A stretch of 64,000 nt of DNA, taken from positions 1,178,001 through 1,242,000 of the forward strand of contig OZ244982.1 of NCBI GenBank assembly GCA_965223115.1, given 5' to 3'. The position numbers and the translations under genes were made by a program. The notes under the pieces are model-generated. The model saw only the letters and a program-made list of their open reading frames with translations. It ran no database searches and was not told the DNA's origin. Position 1 is the stretch's first letter. Each line of letters starts with the position of its first letter. Positions 17,761 to 26,415 of the stretch are shown here, one piece after another. The DNA is from CBDCUI01 sp965223115 (lineage in GTDB: Bacteria; Pseudomonadota; Gammaproteobacteria; UBA4575).

Positions 17761-18263
17761 TCCTTGCGTAAAGCTTGTATCTGCCGATAATAACGTTCTA
17801 TATATCCATCTTTAAAACCACGGTTAACATGGCGAACCTTTCCATTGCGATCAATAAGTATTGTGGTCGGCATTGCATCAATTGCAAAACTTCTACTCAC
17901 ATTTTTTTCTTTATCAAAAAGTATTGGGAAAATTACTTTTAACTCATCTGCTAAATGCAATGCCTTAGATTGATCTTCATCTAAATTTATTCCCAACAAT
18001 TGAAAATCATAAGGGTCTAATGATTTGTATAATTTGTTCAGATGAGGTATTTCTTCTGTACATGGACCACACCATGTTGCCCAAAAGTTCAACATGACAA
18101 CTTTGCCTTTTAATTCGCTTAGCCGAATATTTTCTCCACCAGCACTTTTTAATACAAAATCTGGTGCTCTTTGTTTTTCAATACCAGCAAATGAAACAAA
18201 ACTGATAAAACACACAGTGACTGCAATCGAATATACGAATGTAAGTAATATTTTTTTATTCAT
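17757..18263 (-). CDS. TlpA/ResA-type periplasmic thiol-disulfide oxidoreductase
   Basis: 168 residues. A signal peptide or anchor (about 5-26) is followed by a thioredoxin fold with the active site WCGPC at 64-68 and the cis-proline segment DAMPTTILID near 132-141. This type of protein reduces periplasmic disulfides, often for cytochrome c maturation or copper centres. Its neighbours are a CxC-tailed lipoprotein (coupled start) and, further upstream, heme proteins with CxxCH sites, either of which could be its client. The next gene upstream is separated by 40 bases. Confidence 0.93.
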   Translation of the reverse strand: MNKKILLTFVYSIAVTVCFISFVSFAGIEKQRAPDFVLKSAGGENIRLSELKGKVVMLNFWATWCGPCTEEIPHLNKLYKSLDPYDFQLLGINLDEDQSKALHLADELKVIFPILFDKEKNVSRSFAIDAMPTTILIDRNGKVRHVNRGFKDGYIERYYRQIQALRKE

Positions 18264-18303
18264 CTCTTTCTCTTTACAAATTACTTAATGCTCATTTAAT
18301 AGA

Positions 18304-18939
18304 TTAGAAAAACACACCTACATTGGCAGTAATTTCAAAATTATTTGTAAACTCATTATCACCGAGCAGATCTGTTTCATAGACAATATCTCTTACATCC
18401 AAGCGCAATGATAACCAGTCTGAAGGCAGCACCTTGAATCCAAAACCTATGTTATAGGCAAACTCATCTTCTTCATTAAACTCTACGTTGCCTACTCCAG
18501 CCATCAGGTAAAAACTACTGGTCATTGCAAAATTTCTACCTAGAAAAATCTCACCGGGAAATATGTTGTAGCCGATAGAAAAGCTGTAATAGGTAATGTC
18601 TTCATCTTGCAAGATATTGAATGTTGTTAGATTTTCTAACGTTTCATCAGATGACTCTGACATTCCATAAGCGCCTTCTACAAAAAAGTCTTCCGTGATG
18701 TGATACGCCACACGCACTCCGTAAGCTGGCTCCGTGCCAAAATCCTCTACATCTAAAACGCCGTAATATGCCGAAATTTCAAAATTCTCTGTATCGATTC
18801 GTGGCACATTAATGTCACGGCGGTAAATATTAGGCTCAATCACTTGCTCTTGTTCAGACTCTGGTTCCGGCGTCTCATCTGCTATGGCATTTTGCAAAAA
18901 AATCACCATGCATAAAAATATAAGATATTGCATTTTCAT
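18304..18939 (-). CDS. Outer-membrane beta-barrel domain protein (myxobacterial-type)
   Basis: 211 residues. The signal peptide runs to about 20. A Glu-rich linker leads to IYRRDINVPRIDTENFEI (about 38-55), a segment I associate with the small outer-membrane barrels first seen in Myxococcus (TIGR04565-like). Eight or so amphipathic strands follow, ending NVGVFF with a terminal Phe. This protein is shorter than DUF3570 and is a different barrel. Myxococcus GltA, GltB and GltH are barrels in the same machinery, so a barrel is expected here. Confidence 0.82.
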   Translation of the reverse strand: MKMQYLIFLCMVIFLQNAIADETPEPESEQEQVIEPNIYRRDINVPRIDTENFEISAYYGVLDVEDFGTEPAYGVRVAYHITEDFFVEGAYGMSESSDETLENLTTFNILQDEDITYYSFSIGYNIFPGEIFLGRNFAMTSSFYLMAGVGNVEFNEEDEFAYNIGFGFKVLPSDWLSLRLDVRDIVYETDLLGDNEFTNNFEITANVGVFF

Positions 18940-18962
18940 AAGATGTCCCTATGAGTTAAGCA

Positions 18963-19754
18963 TTAGAAAAAAAACGAAACTCCTGCACTAATTTCGTCAA
19001 ATTCATCGTTTCGATCATCTTCTGAAAGAACAATGTAACGACGATAATCAGCACGCAAGAAGAATCTTCGTGTTAAGTAATATCGTGTACCTATTCCAAG
19101 ATTTGCTAGATCATCCTCTGTATCAATATCTTGAATTAATGCACCTTTAGGTTCGTTTTCAAAACGACCATATCCAATTGTGAAATGAGGTGAAATGCGC
19201 CAGTCTGGAAAGGGTGTAGAAACTAAATTAACAGCATAAATATCAGAGCTGGATAATTTCCCAGCAACTTTAGATACCTGAAACTCTAGAGCAATGTTTT
19301 CGGTGAATTTATATGCCAATCGCGCTGATACAATCGGATCACTATCAAAATCACCTGCAGAAATTCCAAACTCTATACGCCGATGCAAATAATCGTCATA
19401 CAAAACATCTCTAAATGATTTAGGAATACCTGCTACAGTAAGCGTGCGTTCCATTTGCTCTCTACTTACCCAACCGCGCACATCTCTATCTGTTCTAATT
19501 TTAAACCAATCTGTTTTACGCTTAATTATATCTATCCATGCATGACGTTTTACTACATGAAAAATTGGATAGCCACGACCAGGGCCTGTATGTAATTCAA
19601 CGTATGCATCAACAATTTTAACCCGCTGATATTCTTCATCCGCTAGTACTGATGAAAATGATATAAACAAAAACAAAAGTATTATAAATAAGTGAGTTAC
19701 GTACTCTTTATAAGTGTCACTATCTTTCCGTTTATTATTGATTAAGCTATACAT
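18963..19754 (-). CDS. SH3 domain plus outer-membrane beta-barrel protein
   Basis: About 263 residues from the ATG at 19754; a GTG ten codons earlier overlaps the upstream gene. The export segment (about 18-38) is followed by a bacterial SH3 domain (about 42-100; VDAYVELHTGPGRGYPIFHVVKR and GWVSREQM) and then a barrel (about 120-263) with a terminal FFF. SH3 domains of this kind often bind peptidoglycan or proteins, so this could anchor the outer-membrane part to the wall. The barrel half resembles the following 211-residue barrel in its ending and strand length, which suggests old duplication. Confidence 0.82.
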   Translation of the reverse strand: MYSLINNKRKDSDTYKEYVTHLFIILLFLFISFSSVLADEEYQRVKIVDAYVELHTGPGRGYPIFHVVKRHAWIDIIKRKTDWFKIRTDRDVRGWVSREQMERTLTVAGIPKSFRDVLYDDYLHRRIEFGISAGDFDSDPIVSARLAYKFTENIALEFQVSKVAGKLSSSDIYAVNLVSTPFPDWRISPHFTIGYGRFENEPKGALIQDIDTEDDLANLGIGTRYYLTRRFFLRADYRRYIVLSEDDRNDEFDEISAGVSFFF

Positions 19755-19767
19755 AAACGAAATTGAT

Positions 19768-20286
19768 TTAAGGAATAGGCCCACAAAGTGTAGCTACAGT
19801 CACAGCATTACTTATACAAAAAGTGAATGAACCTAAATTACATGCAGACCCATCTGTAGGTGCGGACACGCCTCTCCATTCTGCTATGGCGTTATAGCAA
19901 GTGTCATTTTCTAAAAGCTGTTGACCGCCACCATGAGAAGTTCCATTTAATGTAGCAGCTTTATTTAGTAATAAACTATTGTTTAGGGTTCTTGCTTCAA
20001 CAGAGGCAAAATTAACCATCATTTCTGCTGAGCCAATAGCAGCACCTGGATTTAATCCAAAACCCCCTGCTGGTGAACCATTTGGTAAATTATGACAACC
20101 TGCTTGTGAACAGGTAATGCCGCTTCGATTTGGATTATTAAAAATTGGATCAATACATTGCTCATATTGATTAATGCACAGACTCACACCACTGTTGGGC
20201 AGTGGGTCATTGGAGACATCATCACATCCTTGAATAAGACATAAAGGTGCTACTGCGGCTAGTAGCACCAGCCGCAATAAATTCAC
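19768..20286 (-). CDS. Cys-rich lipoprotein with CX4CH motif, possible c-type heme site
   Basis: 172 residues. A lipoprotein signal ends LIQGC (Cys 21). The mature part has eight further cysteines and a CSQAGCH motif (59-65). Four residues separate the cysteines there; canonical sites have two, but CX4CH heme attachment is known in cytochrome c3. The Gly-rich FGLNPGAAIGSAEMM stretch follows. The start is GTG with AGAGG seven bases upstream. It lies 21 bases after the triheme lipoprotein gene and probably partners it. It may instead be a disulfide-rich protein that binds no heme. Confidence 0.7.
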   Translation of the reverse strand: MNLLRLVLLAAVAPLCLIQGCDDVSNDPLPNSGVSLCINQYEQCIDPIFNNPNRSGITCSQAGCHNLPNGSPAGGFGLNPGAAIGSAEMMVNFASVEARTLNNSLLLNKAATLNGTSHGGGQQLLENDTCYNAIAEWRGVSAPTDGSACNLGSFTFCISNAVTVATLCGPIP

Positions 20287-20307
20287 GACAAACCTCTGTT
20301 TTAACTA

Positions 20308-23235
20308 TTAATTTAGACAGGTTGGATTACTAGCTGCACCCATGCTAATCCAGGTCAAAATGGTGTCATAGGAGGATCCTGGACCAGTGTCTGAGAAAAC
20401 CGGCTGAGTGGCGCCCAATGGATCTTCTGGATCTACGAGTATTTGTGGATGCGGTAAATTTGGTGCAACGTTGTCCGATATTGGACGCAAGAGCAAATCA
20501 TTATTTTGCGGGTCACATAAATTATTAATCATTGCGCGTGTTACATTGAAATCACCGCTTTGATTCCCTGTGAGAATAAATCGATTAAATCCATCATCAT
20601 CACTTGCTTCATTCGCAAACAGATCTGGATCTAATGATGATTCCCCAGCCATTCCAGTTGGATTATGGCAACTCATACATTCAGCTTTAACAATTGGATG
20701 GATATCTTGATTGAAGACGGTTCTACTAACACCTCTAGGTGAAAATATTTCGTCACGTAAAACATATTGGCCATTCACCAATTCATATGGCTCATTTGTG
20801 TATTGCGCACCAATGTCAACCCAAGTTGAAATGAACCATTTTTCATCATCACTTAACATTGAAGCATGGTTTGTTGGACCAATACTTTGGCCATTACGTA
20901 ACTCTGTATTATAAATTGTTTCAATTAAATGGCTTGTTCGTGAACTGTTTGCAGATCCGCCTACGTTAACTAGTCTTGGCCCACGTGGGAAAACTACTAC
21001 ACCATTTTCTTTTACAATAGGTGGAACAGGGTTTCCATTTGCATCGACCTTAAACGGGCCACGTAATAATTGATTATAAGAAATTATATGTCCGCCTTGT
21101 CCAGGTAATCCGCCTTCCAAGGTTAATCCACCAGAAATAGGATCACTCAGCAAACTATTTTGGTGACAATTGGTACATGTATTGACACCACGATCCTTAT
21201 CCCACAAAGGTTGGATATGTCGTTCATAATCAATCCTGCCATTATCAGGAACTGGTGTGGTTAGGTTTGCAAGTGATAACGTAAAGTCTTGCTCCAAGCC
21301 ATTGGACCAAAATTCTGTAAATATCAAATTATTTGACAAACTTGGAGCAGCTTCATTGTTTAATCGTGCTCGCGTTTCTGCCATGGTTTCTTCACCCACT
21401 GCATTAACATGATTACCAGCAACAGGTGCAATATTTATCGAACTAAGTGCGCGACGTGGTGAATGACATCCGTTACAAGTTCGTATTTCTCCTGGACGAA
21501 CTTGCAACCAGTTTGTATGAGTTTGGAATGCACGACCCGCTTTATCAAGTACAGCAACGGTCAGTGCGGAATCGGCGGGTGCCTTAAGTAATAAAGAACC
21601 ATCAGGTTCTACAGGCACATAGCCAACCACTTCTTGCATTTCAAATCTAGTTAGTCCAATTGCTTTCATGCGAATACCTGGCGGGGTAGGAATTGCACGT
21701 GTTACACGTGCAAAATAGCCTGGTCTTGCAAGGTAAGCTTGAGCATTATTTGGATCCTTCATCGCTTGTAAGTCTGGCGTACCATCTGCCAATTTTGGAA
21801 TATTTTCACCTAAACTTGGCTTCAAAACGCGGTCACCCATGATGTCTAAGAAATCTGTGTGATAAATTGATTTAACTCCTAACACCCCCATACCCTGACC
21901 ACCGAGACCATTCGCTTCAGCAGCTAAACTATCGTTGCGAGGTTCATCAGGGAGGATATTTGGTACGTCATTCAGTGCACGAGGGAATATCGGTATAGGA
22001 TCTAATAGCGCTTTACCTGTCGGTGCTGTTTCAACTACACGCGCTACCTGTTGATCAAAATCCAACATCCATATTTGATATTTTGTTGGGCCAAAAACCT
22101 GAGTTTCTTCACCCGTCATAGGATGCGTTTCAGTTGGAATACCACCAGTAAACTCATTAGGTGCGATTGCATAAGAAACCATTGCACGATTGGTTCCATC
22201 CCATAACGGGTAAGGCGTGCTGTAACGTCCGCCAGGTGAAAAACTACCATCAATTGTTACATTCTGAGTATTAAATAATGCATATTGCTGGCCATTACAA
22301 CCAGGATTAATACCAGGTGCAGGTTCGCAGTGCTCTGAATAGTTCTTTGTATCAATCGTATAAAGTGCGCCACCTTCATCAGTATCTGACAATGGCATTA
22401 ATGAAGACATTATTTTGCCATTTCGCATTTCCATAGGATGTAAAAATGAATTGCCTGGGCTAAATGCACCATACAAAACAAATAAATTTGTACCATCAGG
22501 GTTTACAGTAAAGATTGGAAAATGATTTCTGTTAGCTAAATGGTCCCAACGGCTAAACATAATCCTACCATCTTTTAACACAGTTGGATTTCGATCATGA
22601 CTTTGGTTATATGATATTTGCTTTATTTCTTGTGTATCAGGATTAAATATATGTAAAGTTAAACTTTCTTCACGCTCATATTCATCAAGACCTTTATATC
22701 TTTCGATATTCTGCTCTTGTAACATTTCCTGCATTCTTTTTTGCCGATCCGAAGCAAAAACAATTCTTCCATCTGGTAAATAAACTGGATCTACATCATT
22801 ACCAAACTCTGAAGCAACAGGATCAGTCATTACCTGTGAAATAGTTTTAGTTGCGACATCCATCTCCCAAAGATTAAAGGTTTCATCATTAGGGCCACGC
22901 ATGGCAAAAATAACTTTAGTTGCATCATAATTAACGGCAGGGTCAGAAACATCACCCTGACCTTGGGTATAACCTGAGGTAATATTCATAGGTAAGATAC
23001 TTGGAATAGAAGCATCTTTATACATCAGATCCCCACCTGGTGAAAAAATTACACCATCAGTTGGATTGCCTGCAGCTTCAAGATTTCTTTCAGCATACAC
23101 GACAGGGTAATCACCATTAATTGTTGTGAACCCTTCCGAAGATGTAGACGAACCTGTCTTACAGCCTTGTAAAATAATCGCAGTAGTACATAGCGTAATT
23201 AATACGATTAAAAGCTGCGAAATATTCCTTTTCAT
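20308..23235 (-). CDS. HzsA-related triheme lipoprotein with beta-propeller region
   Basis: 975 residues from the ATG at 23235, chosen because GGAG lies six bases upstream and the lipoprotein signal (ILQGC, Cys 25) starts directly; an ATG twelve codons earlier gives a poor leader. Residues about 50-420 contain repeated PD40/WD40-like blades (DPVYLPDGRIVFASD, RNPTVLKDGRIMFSR). The segment before the first heme (PVEPDGSLLLKAPADSAL) resembles the middle domain of the hydrazine synthase alpha subunit. CxxCH sites are at 587-591, 687-691 and 853-857. It heads the 17-gene run. The fold relation does not imply hydrazine synthesis. Confidence 0.87.
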   Translation of the reverse strand: MKRNISQLLIVLITLCTTAIILQGCKTGSSTSSEGFTTINGDYPVVYAERNLEAAGNPTDGVIFSPGGDLMYKDASIPSILPMNITSGYTQGQGDVSDPAVNYDATKVIFAMRGPNDETFNLWEMDVATKTISQVMTDPVASEFGNDVDPVYLPDGRIVFASDRQKRMQEMLQEQNIERYKGLDEYEREESLTLHIFNPDTQEIKQISYNQSHDRNPTVLKDGRIMFSRWDHLANRNHFPIFTVNPDGTNLFVLYGAFSPGNSFLHPMEMRNGKIMSSLMPLSDTDEGGALYTIDTKNYSEHCEPAPGINPGCNGQQYALFNTQNVTIDGSFSPGGRYSTPYPLWDGTNRAMVSYAIAPNEFTGGIPTETHPMTGEETQVFGPTKYQIWMLDFDQQVARVVETAPTGKALLDPIPIFPRALNDVPNILPDEPRNDSLAAEANGLGGQGMGVLGVKSIYHTDFLDIMGDRVLKPSLGENIPKLADGTPDLQAMKDPNNAQAYLARPGYFARVTRAIPTPPGIRMKAIGLTRFEMQEVVGYVPVEPDGSLLLKAPADSALTVAVLDKAGRAFQTHTNWLQVRPGEIRTCNGCHSPRRALSSINIAPVAGNHVNAVGEETMAETRARLNNEAAPSLSNNLIFTEFWSNGLEQDFTLSLANLTTPVPDNGRIDYERHIQPLWDKDRGVNTCTNCHQNSLLSDPISGGLTLEGGLPGQGGHIISYNQLLRGPFKVDANGNPVPPIVKENGVVVFPRGPRLVNVGGSANSSRTSHLIETIYNTELRNGQSIGPTNHASMLSDDEKWFISTWVDIGAQYTNEPYELVNGQYVLRDEIFSPRGVSRTVFNQDIHPIVKAECMSCHNPTGMAGESSLDPDLFANEASDDDGFNRFILTGNQSGDFNVTRAMINNLCDPQNNDLLLRPISDNVAPNLPHPQILVDPEDPLGATQPVFSDTGPGSSYDTILTWISMGAASNPTCLN

Positions 23236-23508
23236 ATCCAACTCCATAATAAAATCAATTTCCCTATGCAACTCATTCGCAGTATTTTAGATAGCCATAT
23301 TCCACTTCGGCTATAACAATACACATGAGCAGAATTACTATGTCCTTGATTTACAAGGACTCTGTAATAAGGATTATTCGCTTGTTATAAATGAGTGACG
23401 GTTTGAGAGGGTTAAATGGTCAGAAAATGCAGACATATGGGGCGGATAAAATCTTATCCTGATTAAATTGATAATTACGTCTCAATAAGGCTTTGATTTA
23501 CTTTAATA
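23236..23508 (-). promoter_or_regulatory. Upstream region of the heme/motor operon, rich in inverted repeats
   Basis: The 270 bases between apbE and the triheme gene hold three inverted repeats: GTCCTTG-ATTTA-CAAGGAC (23342-23360), AATAA-GGA-TTATT (23366-23378) and GGATAA-AATC-TTATCC (23444-23459). The first is a perfect 7-bp stem. No clear -10/-35 pair is seen on the minus strand. These may be operators, or 3' structures that separate apbE from the operon. The start of the triheme gene lies at the left edge. Confidence 0.45.
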
Positions 23509-24510
23509 TTACCTCATAGCTTCTTGTTTTAAACCACTTGAGTAATACAACTTGCCCTGCTGGTCAATAATAACACCCTCGATACCAGATAATTCATCTA
23601 GTAATTGCATGCCTTCTTTGACACCCAAGATAAATACAGTTGTTGAAAGTGCATCTGTTGTAGTCGCATCGTTTCCTAAAATTGAAACACTACGTACTTC
23701 TCCGGCAGATTTACCTGTACTTGGATTAATGATGTGATGATATTTAACATCGTCTTCAATAAAAAAACGTTCATAATCACCAGAAGTAGAAAGTGCTTCA
23801 TTTTGTAGTGGCAGCATAACCACTACATCATCTGTATTGGCTGGATCACGAATACCCACTAACCAGGGACGCCCTAAACGATCACCTAGTATTCGTGTAT
23901 CCCCGCCTGCCGAAATAAGTGCATGCTCAATACCTAAATTAACTAAGTGCTTGATACCTTGATCTACTGCAAAACCTTTTGCAATCCCACCTAAATCAAT
24001 TTTTACTCCTTGTTTAGCAAATAGCACTGTCTTTTCTTCATCGTTTAATATGACATTCTTATAGTTTATAAATTCTTTAGCTTGCTCTACTTCATCATCC
24101 TTAGGCTTTATCTTCTTTCTATAGTTAAACAAATGCCCCACACTCGCATAAGTAATATCAAACGCCCCGTGACTAAGCTCCGATACTTGTAATGATCTTA
24201 GGATTAGATCAAATAAATCTTGATCAACTTCTACAGGCTCTTCATGAGCATATTTATTTATTTTTGATAGCTGACTTTGTTCAATATATGGACTCATCAA
24301 ACGATTAACTCTTTCCATTTCATCGAGAACTGCTTTAATACCTTGCTGACGTATTTCTTTATTTTGATGCCAAATTTCTACACGTATAGTGGTCCCCATT
24401 ATTGTGGCATCTTCCGTTTGCCACTCGGCATATACAGAATTGATTGACAATAATAAATAAATAAAGAATAGCTTGGTTTTTAAACCAAAATAGACTGATT
24501 TGATAGCCAT
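23509..24510 (-). CDS. apbE: FAD:protein FMN transferase (ApbE)
   Basis: 333 residues. Signal peptide to about 28, then the ApbE fold. Seen are MGTTIRVEIW, KIDLGGIAKGFAVDQGI (flavin-binding region) and HHIINPSTGK, with the metal-site segment NDATTTDALSTTVFILG near 280-296. ApbE attaches FMN to Ser/Thr of exported redox proteins. It is transcribed in the same direction as the downstream heme/motor operon, but 237 or more bases separate them. No protein in the window carries the usual D-x-x-S/T-G/S-A-T acceptor site. Its client is therefore elsewhere or uses another sequence. Confidence 0.94.
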   Translation of the reverse strand: MAIKSVYFGLKTKLFFIYLLLSINSVYAEWQTEDATIMGTTIRVEIWHQNKEIRQQGIKAVLDEMERVNRLMSPYIEQSQLSKINKYAHEEPVEVDQDLFDLILRSLQVSELSHGAFDITYASVGHLFNYRKKIKPKDDEVEQAKEFINYKNVILNDEEKTVLFAKQGVKIDLGGIAKGFAVDQGIKHLVNLGIEHALISAGGDTRILGDRLGRPWLVGIRDPANTDDVVVMLPLQNEALSTSGDYERFFIEDDVKYHHIINPSTGKSAGEVRSVSILGNDATTTDALSTTVFILGVKEGMQLLDELSGIEGVIIDQQGKLYYSSGLKQEAMR

Positions 24511-24576
24511 TACTATTTATGTAACTGAATAGGATATGAAGTTAAGAATTGCTTGGATTAATCCTTGACGTTTAAG

Positions 24577-24606
24577 TTCATAATATTACACGTTTATACT
24601 TATAAT
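24577..24606 (+). promoter_or_regulatory. Possible sigma-70 promoter of moeA
   Basis: TTCATA (24577-24582) and a perfect TATAAT (24601-24606) are spaced by 18 bases, and the moeA ATG lies 32 bases further on. The -35 element matches the consensus at four of six positions. The -10 is convincing, the pair moderately so. Confidence 0.42.
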
Positions 24607-24638
24607 ATAAGCAAGCACCTCAAAAAAATATACACCGT

Positions 24639-25907
24639 ATGAAAAAAACTACTATTAACAATGACCCAAGTTGCATGGATGACTTTGACCCATCATCTTT
24701 AGATGCCAATCAAGCATTACAACATATACTCAATACTGTGACGCCTCAAACAAAGTCTGAAATTCTACCCATTCGAGATACTTTAGGTAGGATTGCCACA
24801 AAAGAAATTAATTCTAAAATTAATGTTCCCGGTCATACTAATTCTGCCATGGATGGCTATGCCATACATAGTAGTTCATTGCCACAAGACGGACATCAAT
24901 CTTTCTCAATAGTTGGAACTGCTTGGGCTGGACGACCTTTTTCAGGCAATGTTAATAAAAACGAATGTGTGCGCATCATGACAGGGGCTGCCATGCCTGA
25001 AAATACAGATACCGTCATCATGCAAGAACATGTACAAAAGAATGATGACAAAATCACGATCGACCACACCAACAAAGTTGGTCAAAATGTGCGTCAAGCA
25101 GGTGAAGATATTGCTGTTGGTGAAACCGTAATTTCAAAAGGCAAAAAAATTATGCCTGCCGAATTAGGGCTTATCGCTTCTATTGGTGTAAACGAAATTA
25201 GTGTATTTAAAAAATTACGTGTGGCTTTCTTTTCAACAGGAGATGAATTACGCCCTGTTGGCAGCAAATTAGAACAAGGTCAGATATACGACAGCAACCG
25301 TTATACTTTGCATGGCATGCTCAGTAGGCTTGGTGTTGAAATTATTGATATGGGTGTAATCAAAGATGAAAAAAATGCTGTTGAACATGCATTTCTTGAT
25401 GCTTCAGAAAAAGCTGATGTTATTATCACTTCAGGAGGAGTATCTGTAGGCGAGGCAGATTTTGTAAAAGATACGCTTGAAAAAATAGGTAAAGTCAATT
25501 TTTGGAAAGTTGCAATGAAACCCGGAAGACCTTTGGCTTTTGGAAAAATTAAAAATGCTTGGTTTTTTGGCTTACCAGGTAATCCTGTTTCAGTAATGGT
25601 AACTTTCTATATGTTTGTACAACCTGCTTTAACAAAAATGATGGGAAGTGAATACCATGAGCCCTTAATTATTAATGCTACCTGCAAAACAAAGCTACGT
25701 AAGCGACCTGGGCGTGTTGAATTTCAGCGCGGAATTTTAAAACATGTAAATAATGGTGATTATGAAGTGCACAAAACAGGTGCACAAGGATCTGGCATCT
25801 TACGCTCTATGTCAGATGCAAATTGTTTCATCATTTTGCCCATGGATTCTGCAGGTATAGAAACGAATGACATCGTTAAAGTATTACCTTTTGAGACAAT
25901 TGTATGA
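24639..25907 (+). CDS. moeA: Molybdopterin molybdotransferase MoeA
   Basis: 422 residues, the usual size. MoeA inserts molybdate into adenylated molybdopterin. Domain signs in order: an N-terminal part with NVPGHTNSAMDGYAI (about 65-80), the IMTGAAMPENTDTVIMQE segment (about 112-130), the MPT-binding domain with FFSTGDELRPVG and TSGGVSVGEADFV (about 265-278), the GLPGNPVSVMVTF motif (about 312-325), and the beta-barrel C-terminal domain. It opens a small molybdenum cofactor group; moaE is convergent and its stop lies five bases away. Confidence 0.97.
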   Translation: MKKTTINNDPSCMDDFDPSSLDANQALQHILNTVTPQTKSEILPIRDTLGRIATKEINSKINVPGHTNSAMDGYAIHSSSLPQDGHQSFSIVGTAWAGRPFSGNVNKNECVRIMTGAAMPENTDTVIMQEHVQKNDDKITIDHTNKVGQNVRQAGEDIAVGETVISKGKKIMPAELGLIASIGVNEISVFKKLRVAFFSTGDELRPVGSKLEQGQIYDSNRYTLHGMLSRLGVEIIDMGVIKDEKNAVEHAFLDASEKADVIITSGGVSVGEADFVKDTLEKIGKVNFWKVAMKPGRPLAFGKIKNAWFFGLPGNPVSVMVTFYMFVQPALTKMMGSEYHEPLIINATCKTKLRKRPGRVEFQRGILKHVNNGDYEVHKTGAQGSGILRSMSDANCFIILPMDSAGIETNDIVKVLPFETIV

Positions 25908-25912
25908 AAAAA

Positions 25913-26347
25913 TTAACCAGGAGTATTTTTATCCAGCCAGCGCTCTTCTTCTATAAGTGTTTCTTTTTTCCAAAAAGGCGCCTTAGCTTTTAAGTCTTCC
26001 ATAATAAATCGATTTGCATCATAAGCTGCTGCACGATGTGTAGACCAAGCAGCAACACATACAATTGGATCATTAGGAAAAATTTGTCCTACTCGATGTA
26101 TTATTAATACATCTTGTATGTCATATTTTTGAATAGCATTATTTGCAATTTCTTCTAAATGCTTCTTCGTCATTTCAGGATAATGCTCTAAACACATAGA
26201 GGTAACTTCCTGACCTTCATTAAAATCCCTCATGGTACCGATAAAGATAGTGGTGGCACCAAATTTACCTTGTTGAACACGTTGTCCTTGGTAAGATGAA
26301 ACCTCTTGCCATGGATCAAACTTCATATTTAAGATTTTGACTTTCAT
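25913..26347 (-). CDS. moaE: Molybdopterin synthase catalytic subunit MoaE
   Basis: 144 residues. The family motifs GATTIFIGTMRDFN (about 28-41), LEHYPEM, IIHRVGQI and the catalytic lysine segment KAKAPFWKKE (about 121-130) are all present. With MoaD it transfers sulfur to precursor Z to make molybdopterin. MoaD and MoaC are not in the window; a moaD elsewhere must supply the sulfur carrier. It is divergent from moaB (68-base gap) and convergent with moeA. Confidence 0.96.
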   Translation of the reverse strand: MKVKILNMKFDPWQEVSSYQGQRVQQGKFGATTIFIGTMRDFNEGQEVTSMCLEHYPEMTKKHLEEIANNAIQKYDIQDVLIIHRVGQIFPNDPIVCVAAWSTHRAAAYDANRFIMEDLKAKAPFWKKETLIEEERWLDKNTPG

Positions 26348-26415
26348 TCACTATGACATAAGCACGCTAATAAGATACATTATGTACTATATATTTATAT
26401 GAGACAGTATTAATT

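Noticed and set aside
20308..23235. Hydrazine synthesis or anammox
   Set aside because: Only the fold of one subunit is related. The beta/gamma subunits, hydrazine dehydrogenase and other nitrogen genes are absent.
6667..23235. Classical Tol-Pal or TonB-ExbBD iron uptake cluster
   Set aside because: There is no TolA, TolB, Pal or TonB-dependent receptor, and the TPR proteins and barrels fit the Agl/Glt type better.
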